A DNA stretch of 64,000 nt from Antitrichia curtipendula (GCA_951230915.1 OX579638.1:22648696-22712695); one strand, 5' to 3'; numbered from the stretch's first letter, positions 10,745-22,400 are shown. The notes: generated by a model from the letters alone, not told the origin. A program made the numbers and translations.

Positions 10745-11700
10745 TTCATTCGAGGTCGGATCTTTCTCTCTCCTTTTTTTTGGGCTTCATTCCTAGAACT
10801 CTCCCATTCCAACTTATTCTAATTTTTTTTCTTTTGGTTGAATCATTCTTTTTTCTATTTTGTTCCTAAAACTCTTCCATCTCAAATCAAAGCCAAATGT
10901 TCATTTTTGGTTCCATCATTCCTTTCCCTATTTATTTGGATCATTCCTAAAACTCTCCCATCCCAATTCATATTTTTTGGGTTGTTTTGTTGAATGATCT
11001 CCTTTTCTAATTTGTTTTGCTTCAAAACTTAGCAAGTCTCTTTTGTAGTATTCTTCCAACACCATGCCGATCTTTGTTTGTTGAATCATGCCCTTTCCTA
11101 CTTCATTTTTGCTTATTTCTTGAAGTTCTACCACCTCAATTCAAAGCCATAATTTATTTGTTCCATCATTCTCTTTTTTTTCGTTTTTGTTTCTGCTTCA
11201 TTTCTAAAATTCTTCCATTCCACCTCAATGCCCCTTAGTTTTTTTGGCTACATGAACTCCTTAAGCACTTTGTTTTCAACTCAATGCCATTTTATTTTTG
11301 TTCCACCATTCCCTTTCCTATTTTGTTTGGCTTCATTAATTCCTAAAACTCTTTAATTCCAATTGCATGCCAATAGTTATATGTAGAATCATTCGATTCT
11401 TTATTTTTATATACGTTCCTATTTTTTTCCTTCTTTAATTCCTAAACTCTTTTATTCCAAGTCTATGCCAATCTTTTTTTATTTAGTCATTCCCTTTCCT
11501 ATATTTGTTCTTTGCTTCGTTCCAAAAACTCTTCCATCCTAAATCATTGCCATTCTTGATTTGTTGAATCATTCCCTTTCTTATCACTTTTGCTTCATCC
11601 ATAAACAAATTCTTCCATCCGAAGTTCCAAACTCAATGCCATTTGTTTTTTAATCCATTATTCATATTCCTATTGATTTTTTATTTCATTCTTGTCTTAG
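10745..11700. repeat. degenerate AT-rich tandem array 1
   Basis: Loosely repeated units of about 60-80 bp share phrases such as CATTCCCTTTCCTATTTTG, CTTCATTCCTAAAACTCT and CCATCCCAACTCAATGCCAT. The same family occurs at 13735-15300 and 18850-20060. No coding potential. Confidence 0.75.
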
Positions 11701-11796
11701 AACAATGAGAAGTTACAAGTTATAGTTTGTTCTTCATGTAAAGGGATTCATTTTTTGGAATACTTGGCACAAGGGACTCTTTTTTAATTGAATGTA

Positions 11797-13030
11797 CAGT
11801 ACCCTCCAAGAACTCTTGCAACCCCATGTCTAGTTCTCATCCGAGTAGTTTGATTACAAATCAAACTCATGGTAGGTAAATTTAGATATTTGATTGAGAT
11901 TTTTTGCCCCAAACTAGGTGAGTCATGCACCTTGTTGTAACTCATTCCACTTCTTAGAAAAATCTTTCTTTGTGAAAGGTGGTTGATTTTGAAAACACTA
12001 AGCTAAATTTAAAGGGACAATGCTAATTTGAAAATTTCATTGTAGAAGATCATAGGTAGTGGATTTCAACCGGTTTTGCGGTTGAGAGGATCAACATTAG
12101 TGCATGCATGCTTCTAGTGATTGTTGCTTGTAGACATAGCCTAGAAGTTTTGTGAGAAAAAATTAATGTTTGTCTAAAATATTGTATATATGATGTTGCT
12201 AGAAGTTCTATAAGCAAACTTGTGAAGTTCTAAGCAATGTTGGTCAACTTTGCACCATGACATAATGTAAAATTCATTGAGTGGCCACCAAATTCTTTTG
12301 ACCTTAATCCTATAGAGAATTTATAGAAGCAAGTCAAAAATCGAGTACAAAAAAGATGTAGATCCTACAACAATGACTAAATGTGGACATTAGTGAATAT
12401 GGCATGCAAGGATATACCTCAAGAAAGTATTCAAAAGTCAATTTCTACGATGCCAAACCAAATCAAAGCTAAGATAGCAGCTCAAGGTGGTAGTACTTGA
12501 TGGTAGTAGGTGTAACACTTTGTTGCAAAGTCGTTGCTAGTCAGCGAGACATACTGTAAAATTCATGATATAGTAGGCTTTACAATACCATAGCTTCCTA
12601 ATGATATCCTATTTGACAATATTTATTCAAATGTTTTTGAATACATGACCTTTGCCTTGAACATGTATGAAAGGAAATTGCAAAATACATTAAAGCCAAA
12701 TAGACAAAAAATTTACCTACATAGTGTGCATCTTTGTAATATGAAAGATGTGAACAATGATGTTTCCTAAATATATACGCAATCAGATCTTAAAAAATCA
12801 TCATACACATTTTCTAATTAATTATTATGTAATATCATGAAAAATAAATAAAATAATTCACCAAAAATGGAGTTTCTATTTTTAGACATTGAAATTTCAT
12901 ATGTTGGTGAAGGTTCCATAAAGCAATAGATTTAATAGGATACTTTACATAGTATGTTCTTAAGATGGAGTTAAAAAGAAAAATTTGAAGGACTTCATAA
13001 TGGGGTTGCAAGACTTTTTGGAGGGTACTG
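11797..13030 (+). mobile_element. Tc1/mariner element nested in the giant hAT
   Basis: A 1234-bp segment is flanked by TA on both sides (11795-11796 and 13031-13032). It has 31-bp terminal inverted repeats starting CAGTACCCTCC that differ at two positions. Its interior carries a decayed Tc1/mariner transposase. It sits at the join between the AT-rich array and GC-rich array 3, so it landed after the giant element had formed. Confidence 0.88.
12279..12500 (+). pseudogene. Tc1/mariner transposase C-terminal remnant
   Basis: From 12279 the frame reads EWPPNSFDLNPIENL, stop, KQVK, matching the family signature WPPxSPDLNPIEN(L/V)W that carries the last catalytic residue. Further on, IPQESIQKSISTMPNQI and KIAAQGGST match the usual C-terminus. 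Stops and frame changes make it non-functional. Confidence 0.85.
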
Positions 13031-13033
13031 TAC

Positions 13034-13280
13034 AATACGGCGGGGACTCCATGGTGGGGACTTCAAATAAGGGTGGGGACTCGAAGTCAGGGCGGGGACT
13101 CTAGGGCGGGGACTCGAAGGCAGGGCGGGGACTCGAAGGCAGGGCGGGGACTCCAGGGCGGGGACTCGAAGGCAGGGCGGGGACTCCAGGGCGGGGACTC
13201 GAAGGCAGGGCGGGGACTCCAGGGCGGAGACTCCAGGGCGGGGACTCGAAGGCAGGGCGGGGACTCCAAGGCGGGGACTA
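13034..13280. repeat. GC-rich minisatellite, array 3
   Basis: The most regular array: about 15 alternating 14- and 19-bp units with core GGGCGGGGACTC on the plus strand. Unlike arrays 1, 4 and 5 it has no gene directly on its left, only the mariner insertion and the older AT-rich array. It is therefore a duplicated intergenic module or the promoter of a lost gene. Confidence 0.88.
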
Positions 13281-13485
13281 ACTCGTCCAGCACAGGAAGC
13301 AAGACTTTGAAATGCGACATCCTTGAACCGCCCTTTTCCTTGGAGAGTGGGAAGCATTAATTTAGCCTCAACAACTTATTTTGGATTCTGACAAGACAAT
13401 GAAAGCAAGATGCCGAATAAAGAGGTCCATGGCCTAAGATTTGGAAGAAAATCCATGGAAGAGGATGTCTCCTTTGTTGTGGTGA
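13281..13485. repeat. conserved intergenic block, copy 2
   Basis: Direct repeat of 10501-10705, including the phrases GAAGCATTAATTTAGCCTCA and AGATGCCGAATAAAGAG. It differs by scattered substitutions and short indels. Confidence 0.8.
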
Positions 13486-13734
13486 GAAATGTTTTTCCTT
13501 ACTTCTTCTAACACTTCAAACTACTTTGAACAAACATATCATTTAGGTTGTAAAAAACAATGTAAATTCTTTGATTTAGGAAATGTTTAGGACACTTTGA
13601 GGAAATATTTAGTAAATGTTTAATCAATATTTTTGAAATGTAGTGTACTAGATAAAAGGATAAAATTGCATTGTATTTGAAATGAAAGAAATAGTAGGGG
13701 AGTTATTTAAAATTCTAGGCCTTCAATGTGCAAC

Positions 13735-15300
13735 TGCAATTTTTAATTCCATCATTTCCTTTCCTAATTTTTCGGGCTTCATTCCTAAAAGTCTTCCATT
13801 CTAAGTCACTGTCCTTTTTTGGGGGGCATCATTCCCTTTCCTATTTTTTTCCAGGAATTAGCACAGGTCTCCCATCCCAACTTGTCAATTGTATGGCATT
13901 CTTTTTGGGTTGGATCATTTTGTCTTCTTTTTCTGTAGATGCTTCATTCGTAAGACTCTCCCATCCCAAATTATATTTAATTTTTTTGGTTTAGTTGATT
14001 CATTCCTTTTTCTATTTTGTTCCTAACAATCTTCCATCCCAATTTTCAATTCATCTTTTTTTGTTGAATCATTTCCATCTCTATTTTGTTTTCGCTTATT
14101 TCCTGAAGTTCTCCCACCCCAAGTCCCCAACTCAAAGACACCATTTTTTTCTTCATTAATTCATAGAACTCTTTTATATGAACTCCATGCCAATATTTAT
14201 TCATCCAACTCACTTCCTTTCCTATTTTTTTTCTTCATTAATTCCTAAAATTGTTTAATCCAACAGTAAGCATTTTTTTTTTGCTTATTTCCTTTCCTAT
14301 TTGTTTTATTTATTAGCACAATTATTCCATCTTAAGGGATTCCCTAAATTTTTTTCTTTATGGTACGAAATTGAAGTCTATCCATTCACTTCCCATTTTT
14401 CATATGACATAAGAGGTAATGTGAAACAATATTTGTTTCATATTTCTTTCACATTTGTTTGTTTTTATTAGCAACATTTAAAATGCACTTACATTTCTTT
14501 CCCTTCCTAATCTTTGTAAAATTCATTAGCAAAATGCCAAAATGGCTCCATTCCATCATGAGCCCGAAGGCCATTTAAATAATTTAATTTTTGTATTACC
14601 TAAGCCCTTCTTATTTTTTGTTAGTGATTTGCAAGATTATTGTATTCCAAATAGATGCCTTTTTTTTGGGTATATCATTTACTTCCTAATTTTATTTGAA
14701 CTTCATTTGCAACATTATCCCATGCCATCCCAATGGCCAATGTCCTTTATTTTTTGTATATCATTCCCTTTCCTATTTCTTTGGGATTCATTTCCTTATC
14801 AAATGTTTCTTGGGATTCATTCCCTTTCCTTTTGGGGGGGGATTCTTTCCCTTTCCTAATTTTTTGGATTCATTTCTTTTCCAATTTTTTTTAGATTGAT
14901 TAGCAAAATTGTTACATCCCAAGTTATATAAAAACTAAATGGCATTATTATTCTCTTCCTAATTTTTCTCCAACTCAATGCCAATTTTTGGCATTCAGTT
15001 TACCTTCCTATTTTTTTTGTGCTTCATTAGCAAAATTGCTCCATCTAAAATTCTCAATCAAAGGCCATTTAAATTTTGTATTCTCTAAACCCATTCTAAT
15101 TTTTTTGGGCTTCATTTGTCACGTTATTCTATCCCAACTAAATGCCATTCATTTTTAAGTAGGTAATTACTTCCCTATTTTTTGCTTTTCTCTATCATTC
15201 CTTTGCCTATTTTGCAAGTGAATTTTTACCTATTTCAATCCCTTTTGGGGGGGAGTTCCATCATTCCTTTGCATATATATATATTTCCATCAAGGCATTA
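13735..15300. repeat. degenerate AT-rich tandem array 2
   Basis: The longest block of the 60-80-bp repeat family, just downstream of the 3' end of the RING gene. Units vary strongly and poly-T runs are frequent. Confidence 0.75.
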
Positions 15301-15684
15301 ATGACATTTGAAAAGCGTTTTTTCCCCTAATTTCAAGTTCGGGCCACTTCGTGCCTTCGTGGTCCGTCCAACCTTCCCTACTTCTATTCATTGAGTGGAA
15401 ATTGGGAATGAATTGTACTCCAATTCAATGACATTTCATTTCATGGTATAAATAATTTTAATATGTATGAAGTCCACAAGTCCATTCAAATTTCAAATGA
15501 GTACGTGCAAAAAATAAATGAAGTCACTTTGGGCAAAATCATTCAAAACAAAATCAAATATATTTCATATGCATAGTGTAATACAAAGTAGGAAAGTATA
15601 TAAGCCTATATAATATTATAGTGCTAGGAAAATAAGTCTTCTAAGAAAACCTAAACTCACTAGCTAAAACACTCAAAACTATAC

Positions 15685-17982
15685 TTAGTCCATGTTCATT
15701 GGACTACTTGCACTGCCACTTGGTCCAACCTCATTGTCATGTGTCCCGGCGCGAATTGGAAGGTCTTCATCTGTTCCCAAACGAAGTCTACGAACTGCGG
15801 ATCGAGTTCTCCTCGCTGGTCCGTCTTCCTCTAAAAGAGCCTTCAATATTTGTGATTGCTTGAGGCTTTGAAGACATTGGAGAGTTCCCGGACTATGTTG
15901 TTCCAACAAGAAGTCCATCCCATCATTTCGAAAGGTTTCTCGCCACTCTGACTCCGATAGTTGTGCAAGTTCAGCAGGGTCTGGCATGTCAATGTCTTCC
16001 CCTCTCCGCATCCTCTGGTCGTCAGTAATGCGAACTCCTTCAACGCCCCACAACCATCCAAGAGGATGAGGTCCAAATTGGAAGTATTCTTGTGCCTCAT
16101 TCCAATGCCCATTGAAGCATTGGAAGAAGAAATTCCGTCGTCCTTGGCTAAAGTTGTCCTTCAATGGAACCAAGTGGTGGCACACCTCCACAATTTGAGC
16201 CGGATCTTTTTCCCAACCCCATTCGGTACAAAGTTGTTGTTTGCCCAACGAATGGATGTTCAATTTCCAACTCCACACCAAGTCTGTTCCCCACTTCTGA
16301 GAATGATCAGGGGCATTTTCAGCATTGAATTCCCAATGCGGTGGTATGTAGGGAACTAATCCAAACAACTCATACAAGTGCTTATGGAAAGAAGCCTTGC
16401 ATAGTGAACAACGTCGGCGGACAATCATCAAGCTAATTAGGCAGAATGGGTGGTACAAATGTTCACACGTGCCTAAATGCATTCCACCTTCCGGGCCAAA
16501 TGGATTAAGGCAAATGAGACATGTAGTTCCATCGTGTACGAAGGTTGAAGGGTTTGGCCACAGTAGTAATGGATTGCCTTCATGGTCCACGGCAGAGTCA
16601 ACTTCATTCTTGAAATCCCAATCATGTTTGGACCAGTGGATGGTTGTTTGTCCACCAGCAATGTCAATGGTTGCCATTTCATCCATGTTGAAATGATCAT
16701 CCACCAGGGCCCACGATGTCAAACCAAAAACCCTCTCTTGATTGTGTGCGCCGTAATTGTGGTCAATTTTTTTGAATTCCTCCACCATTTGCCTAGTCCT
16801 GTCAACACTGAAGACACATGCCAGCTTCCATTGGTAATACTGCTCCATCAATGCATGCAATTGATTTTTCAATGTCAAATTCATTGCAAGCGCGTCCGTC
16901 AGTTGGATGCTTTGGTCCACTGGCCCTGCTGCACCTACATTTGCGGGTAATTCTCCAAAGGACAAAGAATCATCCTGAGTATCCATTGTTGCACCAACTT
17001 CTGTAGGTTCCAATGGAATTTGAGAATTATTTGAAGGCCCTTGCGCTTCCCCTCGTGGATCTTGACCACGATTGGCCAGTGTTGCTGCCTCAAGAGCGTG
17101 CCGAAGTACCTCCATCTCACGTTGTTGTTGATTGATAATGTTGTCCTTCTCTTGCATGTCTTCTCTCATTTTGTTAACATCATTATACAAAGAATGCAAT
17201 TCCTCATTCTTCTCATTCACTTCAATCAACAAACCCTGGATTCGGTTTGTAGCAGCTGTAACATCCACAATTCCGACCACTGGTTCGTCAATAGGTGGCA
17301 CCTGTTCCTCCACAACATTTTCGTGTAAAACCTCAGTAGTTTGACGCGAAGCCCTCCTCTTTTTAGCTCGTAGTAGTTGAGTTCTATGGCTGACTACAAC
17401 TGGTACACGAGATCCATCTGAGTCGTCGTCCGTAGATGAGTCTTCAGTGTCATATCTTCGTGGTGCTTGAACCTGCGTATTTGTTTTCCCTAGACCACCT
17501 TCCGGGTATCTTTTTACCCCCCTTGGAATGAATCCATTTGCTGGAGTAGGAATATTGACATTTTCTCCCATTTGCTTCAAAGTTGACCAATCCACTCTCT
17601 TGTTCAACTTCAGCTCCGCATAGACCCCTCGTGCAAGGAAAAGTTGCACTTCATTGCATATGACGTTTGAGAGAGCATACAACACTTGGTACACCTCAAT
17701 GCATCGGTTTGTAAACTCTTCGTCCAAGCAGTATTTTAAATTTGCCTTGTGGAAGCGTCTGTGACAGTTGTCTCGCTCTTCCGAGAACAACTTGTCTATG
17801 TGGCACCACTCAATGTAATTGGCGCAGTCATCATATGTCCATGGTTCAAGCACGCCCTCCCACCCCCTGAATGCAAGCTTGTCAGGGTTTCGTAGAACAT
17901 GTAGTCACTTGCGATGTTTGTTTTCGGCTCGTGGTCGGGTCCTATCTCGTTCTTCCTTGGTCATTCTTGGTGGTGTATCCAT
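15685..17982 (-). pseudogene. RING-finger protein with coiled coil, cargo of the hAT element
   Basis: ATG at 17982 starts MDTPPRMTKEERDRTRPRAE. A single TGA at 17905-17907 (codon 26) interrupts, and the same frame then stays open for more than 730 codons to a stop at 15685. That gives about 765 codons in all, without introns. Seen in the protein: a Lys/Arg-rich, acidic middle region, a coiled coil (about residues 250-300, EVNEKNEELHSLYNDVNKMR), and a C3H2C3 RING-type zinc finger (about 488-530: CLIC, TCEHLYHPFC, CSLC). RING-H2 domains usually give E3 ubiquitin-ligase activity, so the protein may act on host or transposase protein turnover; that is inference. The TGA is most simply a CGA that lost a methylated C. 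A start after the TGA would give a 5'-truncated but still RING-bearing protein. I do not recognise the full-length family. Confidence 0.75.
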
Positions 17983-18078
17983 TTTTGTAGAAAAAAGCGA
18001 AATCCTCCACGTGGCAATCAAGTAGACCCTGCACAACGCTCACAACCAGCTCAATGAAGAGATGGAAGGCTAAGAGTA

Positions 18079-18340
18079 TTCAGGGCGGGGACAAATGAGG
18101 CGGGGACGGCCTTATATAGTTGCAGCTGGGGGACGCTAGGGCGGGGACTCCATCGAGTTGGGGCGGGGACTCCTCCGCGTGGAGGCGGGGACTCCTCCGA
18201 GTGGGGGCAGGGACTCCAGATAGTGGGGCGGGGACTCCAGACAATGGAGCGGGGACTCCAGACAATGGGGCGGGGACTCCAGACAATGGGGCGGGGACTC
18301 CAGAGAGTGGGACTGGGACTCCAGAGAGTGGGCGCGGACA
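18079..18340. repeat. GC-rich minisatellite, array 4 (upstream of RING gene)
   Basis: About ten units of 21 bp, typically GGCGGGGACTCCAGACAATGG. The core GGCGGGGACTCC is shared with arrays 1-3 and 5, but the spacer is different (CAGACAATG or CTCCGAGTG). Two cores lie between the TATA box and the gene. Confidence 0.85.
18110..18120 (-). promoter_or_regulatory. TATA box of the RING gene
   Basis: ACTATATAAGG on the minus strand, about 130 bp upstream of the ATG at 17982 and directly next to array 4. It closely matches the kinase gene's CTATATAAAG. Confidence 0.65.
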
Positions 18341-18849
18341 TGATTTAAATATACGAAGTTAATGTGCTTAGACATATTTCCATTTCCTAAGGTAGAAGGC
18401 TCGAAAAGAGTTTTGGCATTAAGAACTGCCCCTATAAGTGGTTGTAGAATGGACATGATGCAGTTTTCAAATTGACCTCAAAAGACAAAAAGGAAGGAAA
18501 GAAAAAAACATTCTTTATCACAAGAGCCAATCATTGTCTTTGCTATCCCCATTTTTCTTTAGAATTGCAATATGAAGGACGTAAGAATATAAATAGGGAC
18601 CTAGGACACATCTCCTTTGAAAATTTATAGTTAATTCAATAATGTTTAAAAAAATATGAAACCGATTGGGCTACATTCCTCATCAATTTTTCTTGGTTTC
18701 AAGGATGAGCTTAAAAATATTCCCATGTAAAGAAATACTGTAGAAATGCGAACCAGCCCTTAGATGAGTGATTTCTGAGCCTTCTACATTACTCCATGTT
18801 CTAAGTGACTCTAGCAGTCCATATTGAGATTTAATGTTAGATCATATCA

Positions 18850-20060
18850 CTCTAACACCCCAATAATTTCCATATCCTAATCAATCCACCATTCCATATT
18901 TTTTTTGGGTGTTAAATTGCTTCATTATAAGTTTGTAACCCCCAAACCACTTCCATGTCCAAATCACTCCACTATTCCATAGATTTTTTGGATGTTACAT
19001 TATTTTATAGTGACACCCAAATCATTTCCATATAAGAAAGCACTCCACCATTCATATTTCTTTTAATGTTAGATTATTTAAGTCCGTAAAAATAATTCCC
19101 CCCGCTAAAAATCCTAAAATAAATTGGTATGCTTTTCTAAAGCTTTGGTCACTCCATCTCCCCTTTTAGACATTGATTTTTAAAGCACACTTCCATTTCA
19201 AGTGATTGCCATAATTTTTCTGGTGTTTTCATTCTCTTCCCTATTTTGTGGGCATCATTACCAAAAAAAATTATTTGAATTCAATGCCACTTGTGTAAGG
19301 TGGAATGATTTTTTTTTCCCGCTATTAGCAAAATTGTTCCATCCCAACTCGAGGCCATTTATTTTTGAATGATCATTCCTATTAATTTCATTTTTTGCTT
19401 TTATTAGCCAAGCTCTTTCATCTAAAGGAAATTCCATTTACTTTTTGTGGTAACGCAAATCTATCCGAACTAAATGGTAAATTTTTTGGGGTGTTAGTTG
19501 AAATCACTTTGACACACTATTTTTTGTGGGTCTATGTCTCTCACAAAATTATTCCATACCAACCCCAAGCCATTTCGGATTTGTTCCATGATTTCCTTTC
19601 CTATTTTTTTTTTCATTAATGAACAAAGGAGTTCCCATGCCAACTCTATGCCATTCCTTTTGGCTTGGATGATTATCTTTTTTTGTTCGCTTCATTCCTA
19701 AAACTCTCCCATCCCAACTCATAGTTATTTTTTTTTTTTTTGTTCAAACATTCCATTTTCTATTTTGTTTTCGTTCATTAAGTGAGAAGACTATTTTATT
19801 CGAATTCATAGTTTAGCTTTATTCGTTCAATCTTTCCTTTCCCTACTTTATTTTTTTCTAATTTACTAAAGTTCTTCCACCTCAACTCAAAGCCATTAAT
19901 CTTATTGGGTTCCATCATTCCCTTTCCTTTTCTTTTTTTCGTTTTATAATTTTTAATTTTTTTGAACCTTTTTTTGTGTTCATGATTAAAATTATCCCAA
20001 TGTACTTCAATGTTATTCTTTTTTTTGTTGGATCATTTATTTTATTTTGGGGGGGCTTCA
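18850..20060. repeat. degenerate AT-rich tandem array 3
   Basis: Same 60-80-bp family as arrays 1 and 2 (for example CATTCCTAAAACTCTCCCAT near 19692). It lies between the kinase gene's 3' end and the RING gene's promoter. Confidence 0.7.
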
Positions 20061-20309
20061 TTAACTTCTAAAACTGTAAAACATAGACATAGTGAAAAAA
20101 TAAAGTGTATGTATTTTTATACCAAACTATTGCATTCACTATTTTTATAAAAGTTTTATCATCAATTCATAGAACTCATAAACATGCAATGAGAAAGAAC
20201 AATGACATAGCAGGTTAATATATTCACATGAGATTTTGAATGTACAATGCATCCGACTTCATATATATTTGAGGTGTTCGGCAATTGCGAAGTACATACA
20301 CATGGTCCT

Positions 20310-21959
20310 CTATGAGGATGATTTACCTTCTATGCCTGAACTATATGCTAAGCTACAAAAAGTAAAAAAACTAAATACTATATACGATAACAACATTCTG
20401 GCATAGTCCAACAGTGGGGGGGCCTTCTTCAATGCGTCGAGAACATCTGGCACTGACGCCCTTTCACTCACATCCTCTTTTACGAGGCTTTCCAATTTGA
20501 TCCTGAGGTTCTGATACTGCTCTGGATTCTTCGTTGTAAAGTATTTGGAGTCCCACTCTTCCTTCCAAATTTGTGCTGCTATCCATCCGGCCGCATATGC
20601 ATCAGCTGCCATGGAATACAAATGCATTTTTTGCATGGCCTCAATTGAATTTGCCGAACCTTGCTCTCCGTATATATAAAACAATTCAGGGGCTGCAAAC
20701 CTTCGCATTCTCTTCTCCTTCACTAGGATGTCCTTGTTGGGAAAGCCATACCTTGACGGCTCCTTCTCTACAGCTCGGCTAGAAAGTCCCCAATCACATA
20801 TCCCTATATACACCGTGTGCTCTTTATAATCATCAAAATGGAGCAAAATATTGGATGGAGTGATGTCGTTGTGCATGTATTGCGCATCGTGACATTTCTC
20901 CACATTGACAAGCAAAGAGAGTGCCAAGTTCACTCGGTTCCGTCGGTAAGTTGCAACCCATATAAGCTCCTCTTTTGTCAACCATGTACCTTGTTCATGC
21001 TTAATCTCATCGACATCCAATGTTTCGCTTACTTTCGAATTGTATTTGGATAAGAAAGAAATTAGAGAGCCTCCATTCCACCATAACGTGTAGCCTTCCA
21101 TCGTTTTAGGGTGGAGGTACGCAATTCGAATGATGCCAGGATGTCTCACTGGACACCCGCCCGCCTCATTGATGATTCTTTGGCGCTTCTCCTTTTCATT
21201 CGTGGTTTTCAAGCTCTTCCCAGCAAAAAATATCCAACTAGGAATGCTCTGAAGTTTTGTAAGCATCACCTTCCTCACGGTCCCATATGAACCAACGGCA
21301 CTCTGTTCCGGCATGGGGATGACTTTTACTGAACTTTCAAGCCACTTGAATGTTCCACTAACACAATGAGCTGTTATGGTGTCTTCAATTGTCGCTTTTC
21401 AAGGTGCTTGCTTTTTCTTACGTGATGAAGAAAATTGTTGAGCAAAGTTTTGAATGATTTTCAACTTTGCAACCACCTCTTTATTTTGTGTATCCCAATC
21501 GCTACCATCTTCTTTCTTCCCCATGTGGTAACACTAATTTGACACTATATTGGTTGTGAAGGCAACCACCTGTTTATCCAGCCAGTCTTGGTGCAACCAA
21601 TAATCGGAGAAATTGTTGAATTTCTCAGATGCTTCAAACTTTGACTCCAGCTCCGTTCGCAGGTCCCTCGTGAGTTTGTGGTACCCTTCTTCATTGAGCG
21701 CCACATACTCCCTGGTCAACATAGTCGTACTGCGACGAGTGTAGAACACCACAACTATTGCTCTCCCTTCAACTATGAATTCATGTGGAGGCATATGGGG
21801 ATTGAGTGCTTTCTTGCGTTTCTTTTGGCTTGATGAAGAAGGGTTCGATGAACCTGAGGCCATCAAGTTGTCCGTGGATGGAATTACCATCTCACCAACA
21901 TCATCTAAATCTACAAACATAGGACGTTTCTCCGCCGATGCACTCCCTTCCCCCGCCAT
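20310..21959 (-). pseudogene. protein kinase, cargo of the hAT element, two nonsense codons
   Basis: ATG at 21959 starts MAGEGSASAEKRPMFVDLDD. One frame of 550 codons runs to a stop at 20310, broken only by a TAG at 21534-21536 and a TGA at 21399-21401. The 3' part is a protein-kinase domain: Gly loop GSYGTVRKV, a Lys in FFAGKSL, catalytic loop MHNDITPSNILL, metal-binding GICDWGLS and APELF. The catalytic Asp and Asn are kept. The usual HRD is HND and DFG is DWG, so it is divergent but could have been active. The N-terminal part holds a Ser-rich, basic stretch of no known family. The C-terminus ends with a hydrophobic stretch (SYIVFSFFTFCSLAYSS) that could be a membrane anchor. The stops fit C-to-T decay of CAG and CGA. 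The second ATG (21314) would leave a kinase domain alone. Confidence 0.8.
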
Positions 21960-22141
21960 AACGAAAAGAAATTGTTCAATGGGCCTCTGCAAGCACAAAA
22001 GCCCCGAAAATTTGAAAAAAACCGGGTCACATATGAGGGCCAAGCCCACCACCTTCCAAACTCACTCACATAGGCCGTGGAGACGAACTAGTGTGTGAGA
22101 CGTAGGGCGCGGACTTGGCAAAGAAATGAGGGCGGGGACTC

Positions 22142-22151
22142 GCTTTATATA
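22142..22151 (-). promoter_or_regulatory. TATA box of the kinase gene
   Basis: CTATATAAAG on the minus strand, about 185 bp upstream of the ATG at 21959. Two GGGC(G)GGGAC-type cores lie between it and the gene, and array 5 lies just upstream. Confidence 0.65.
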
Positions 22152-22196
22152 GTTCCTCCGCTCCTCAAGTACCCGCCCCGACACGTGCCGTCCACG

Positions 22197-22400
22197 CCCC
22201 GTCCTCCTCACGTTCCCGCCCCAGTCGCTGGAGTCCCCGCCCCACTCTTTGGAGTCCCCGCCCTCCACTCACTGGAGTCCCCGCCCCCACTCACTGGAGT
22301 CCCCGCCCCCACTGTCTGGAGTCCCCGCCCCTACTGGATGGAGTCCCTGCCTCCACTCAATGGAGTCCCCGCCCTGACTCTGGAGTCCCCGCCCTGCATG
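22197..22400. repeat. GC-rich minisatellite, array 5 (upstream of kinase gene)
   Basis: About nine units reading (T)GGAGTCCCCGCCC on the plus strand, the reverse complement of the cores in arrays 1-4. The spacers are CACTCAC-like, giving a period near 21-25 bp. It is therefore inverted relative to array 4 although both precede minus-strand genes. Confidence 0.85.

Noticed and set aside
13034..13280. CRISPR-like regular repeat array
   Set aside because: The context is a eukaryotic nuclear transposon, units are 14-21 bp without unique spacers, and no cas genes are present; it is a minisatellite.
7645..21536. Stop-codon recoding (TGA read as an amino acid) in the element genes
   Set aside because: A TAG is also present in the kinase and the transposase has a frameshift as well, so ordinary decay is simpler. 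No stem-loop or recoding signal was identified.
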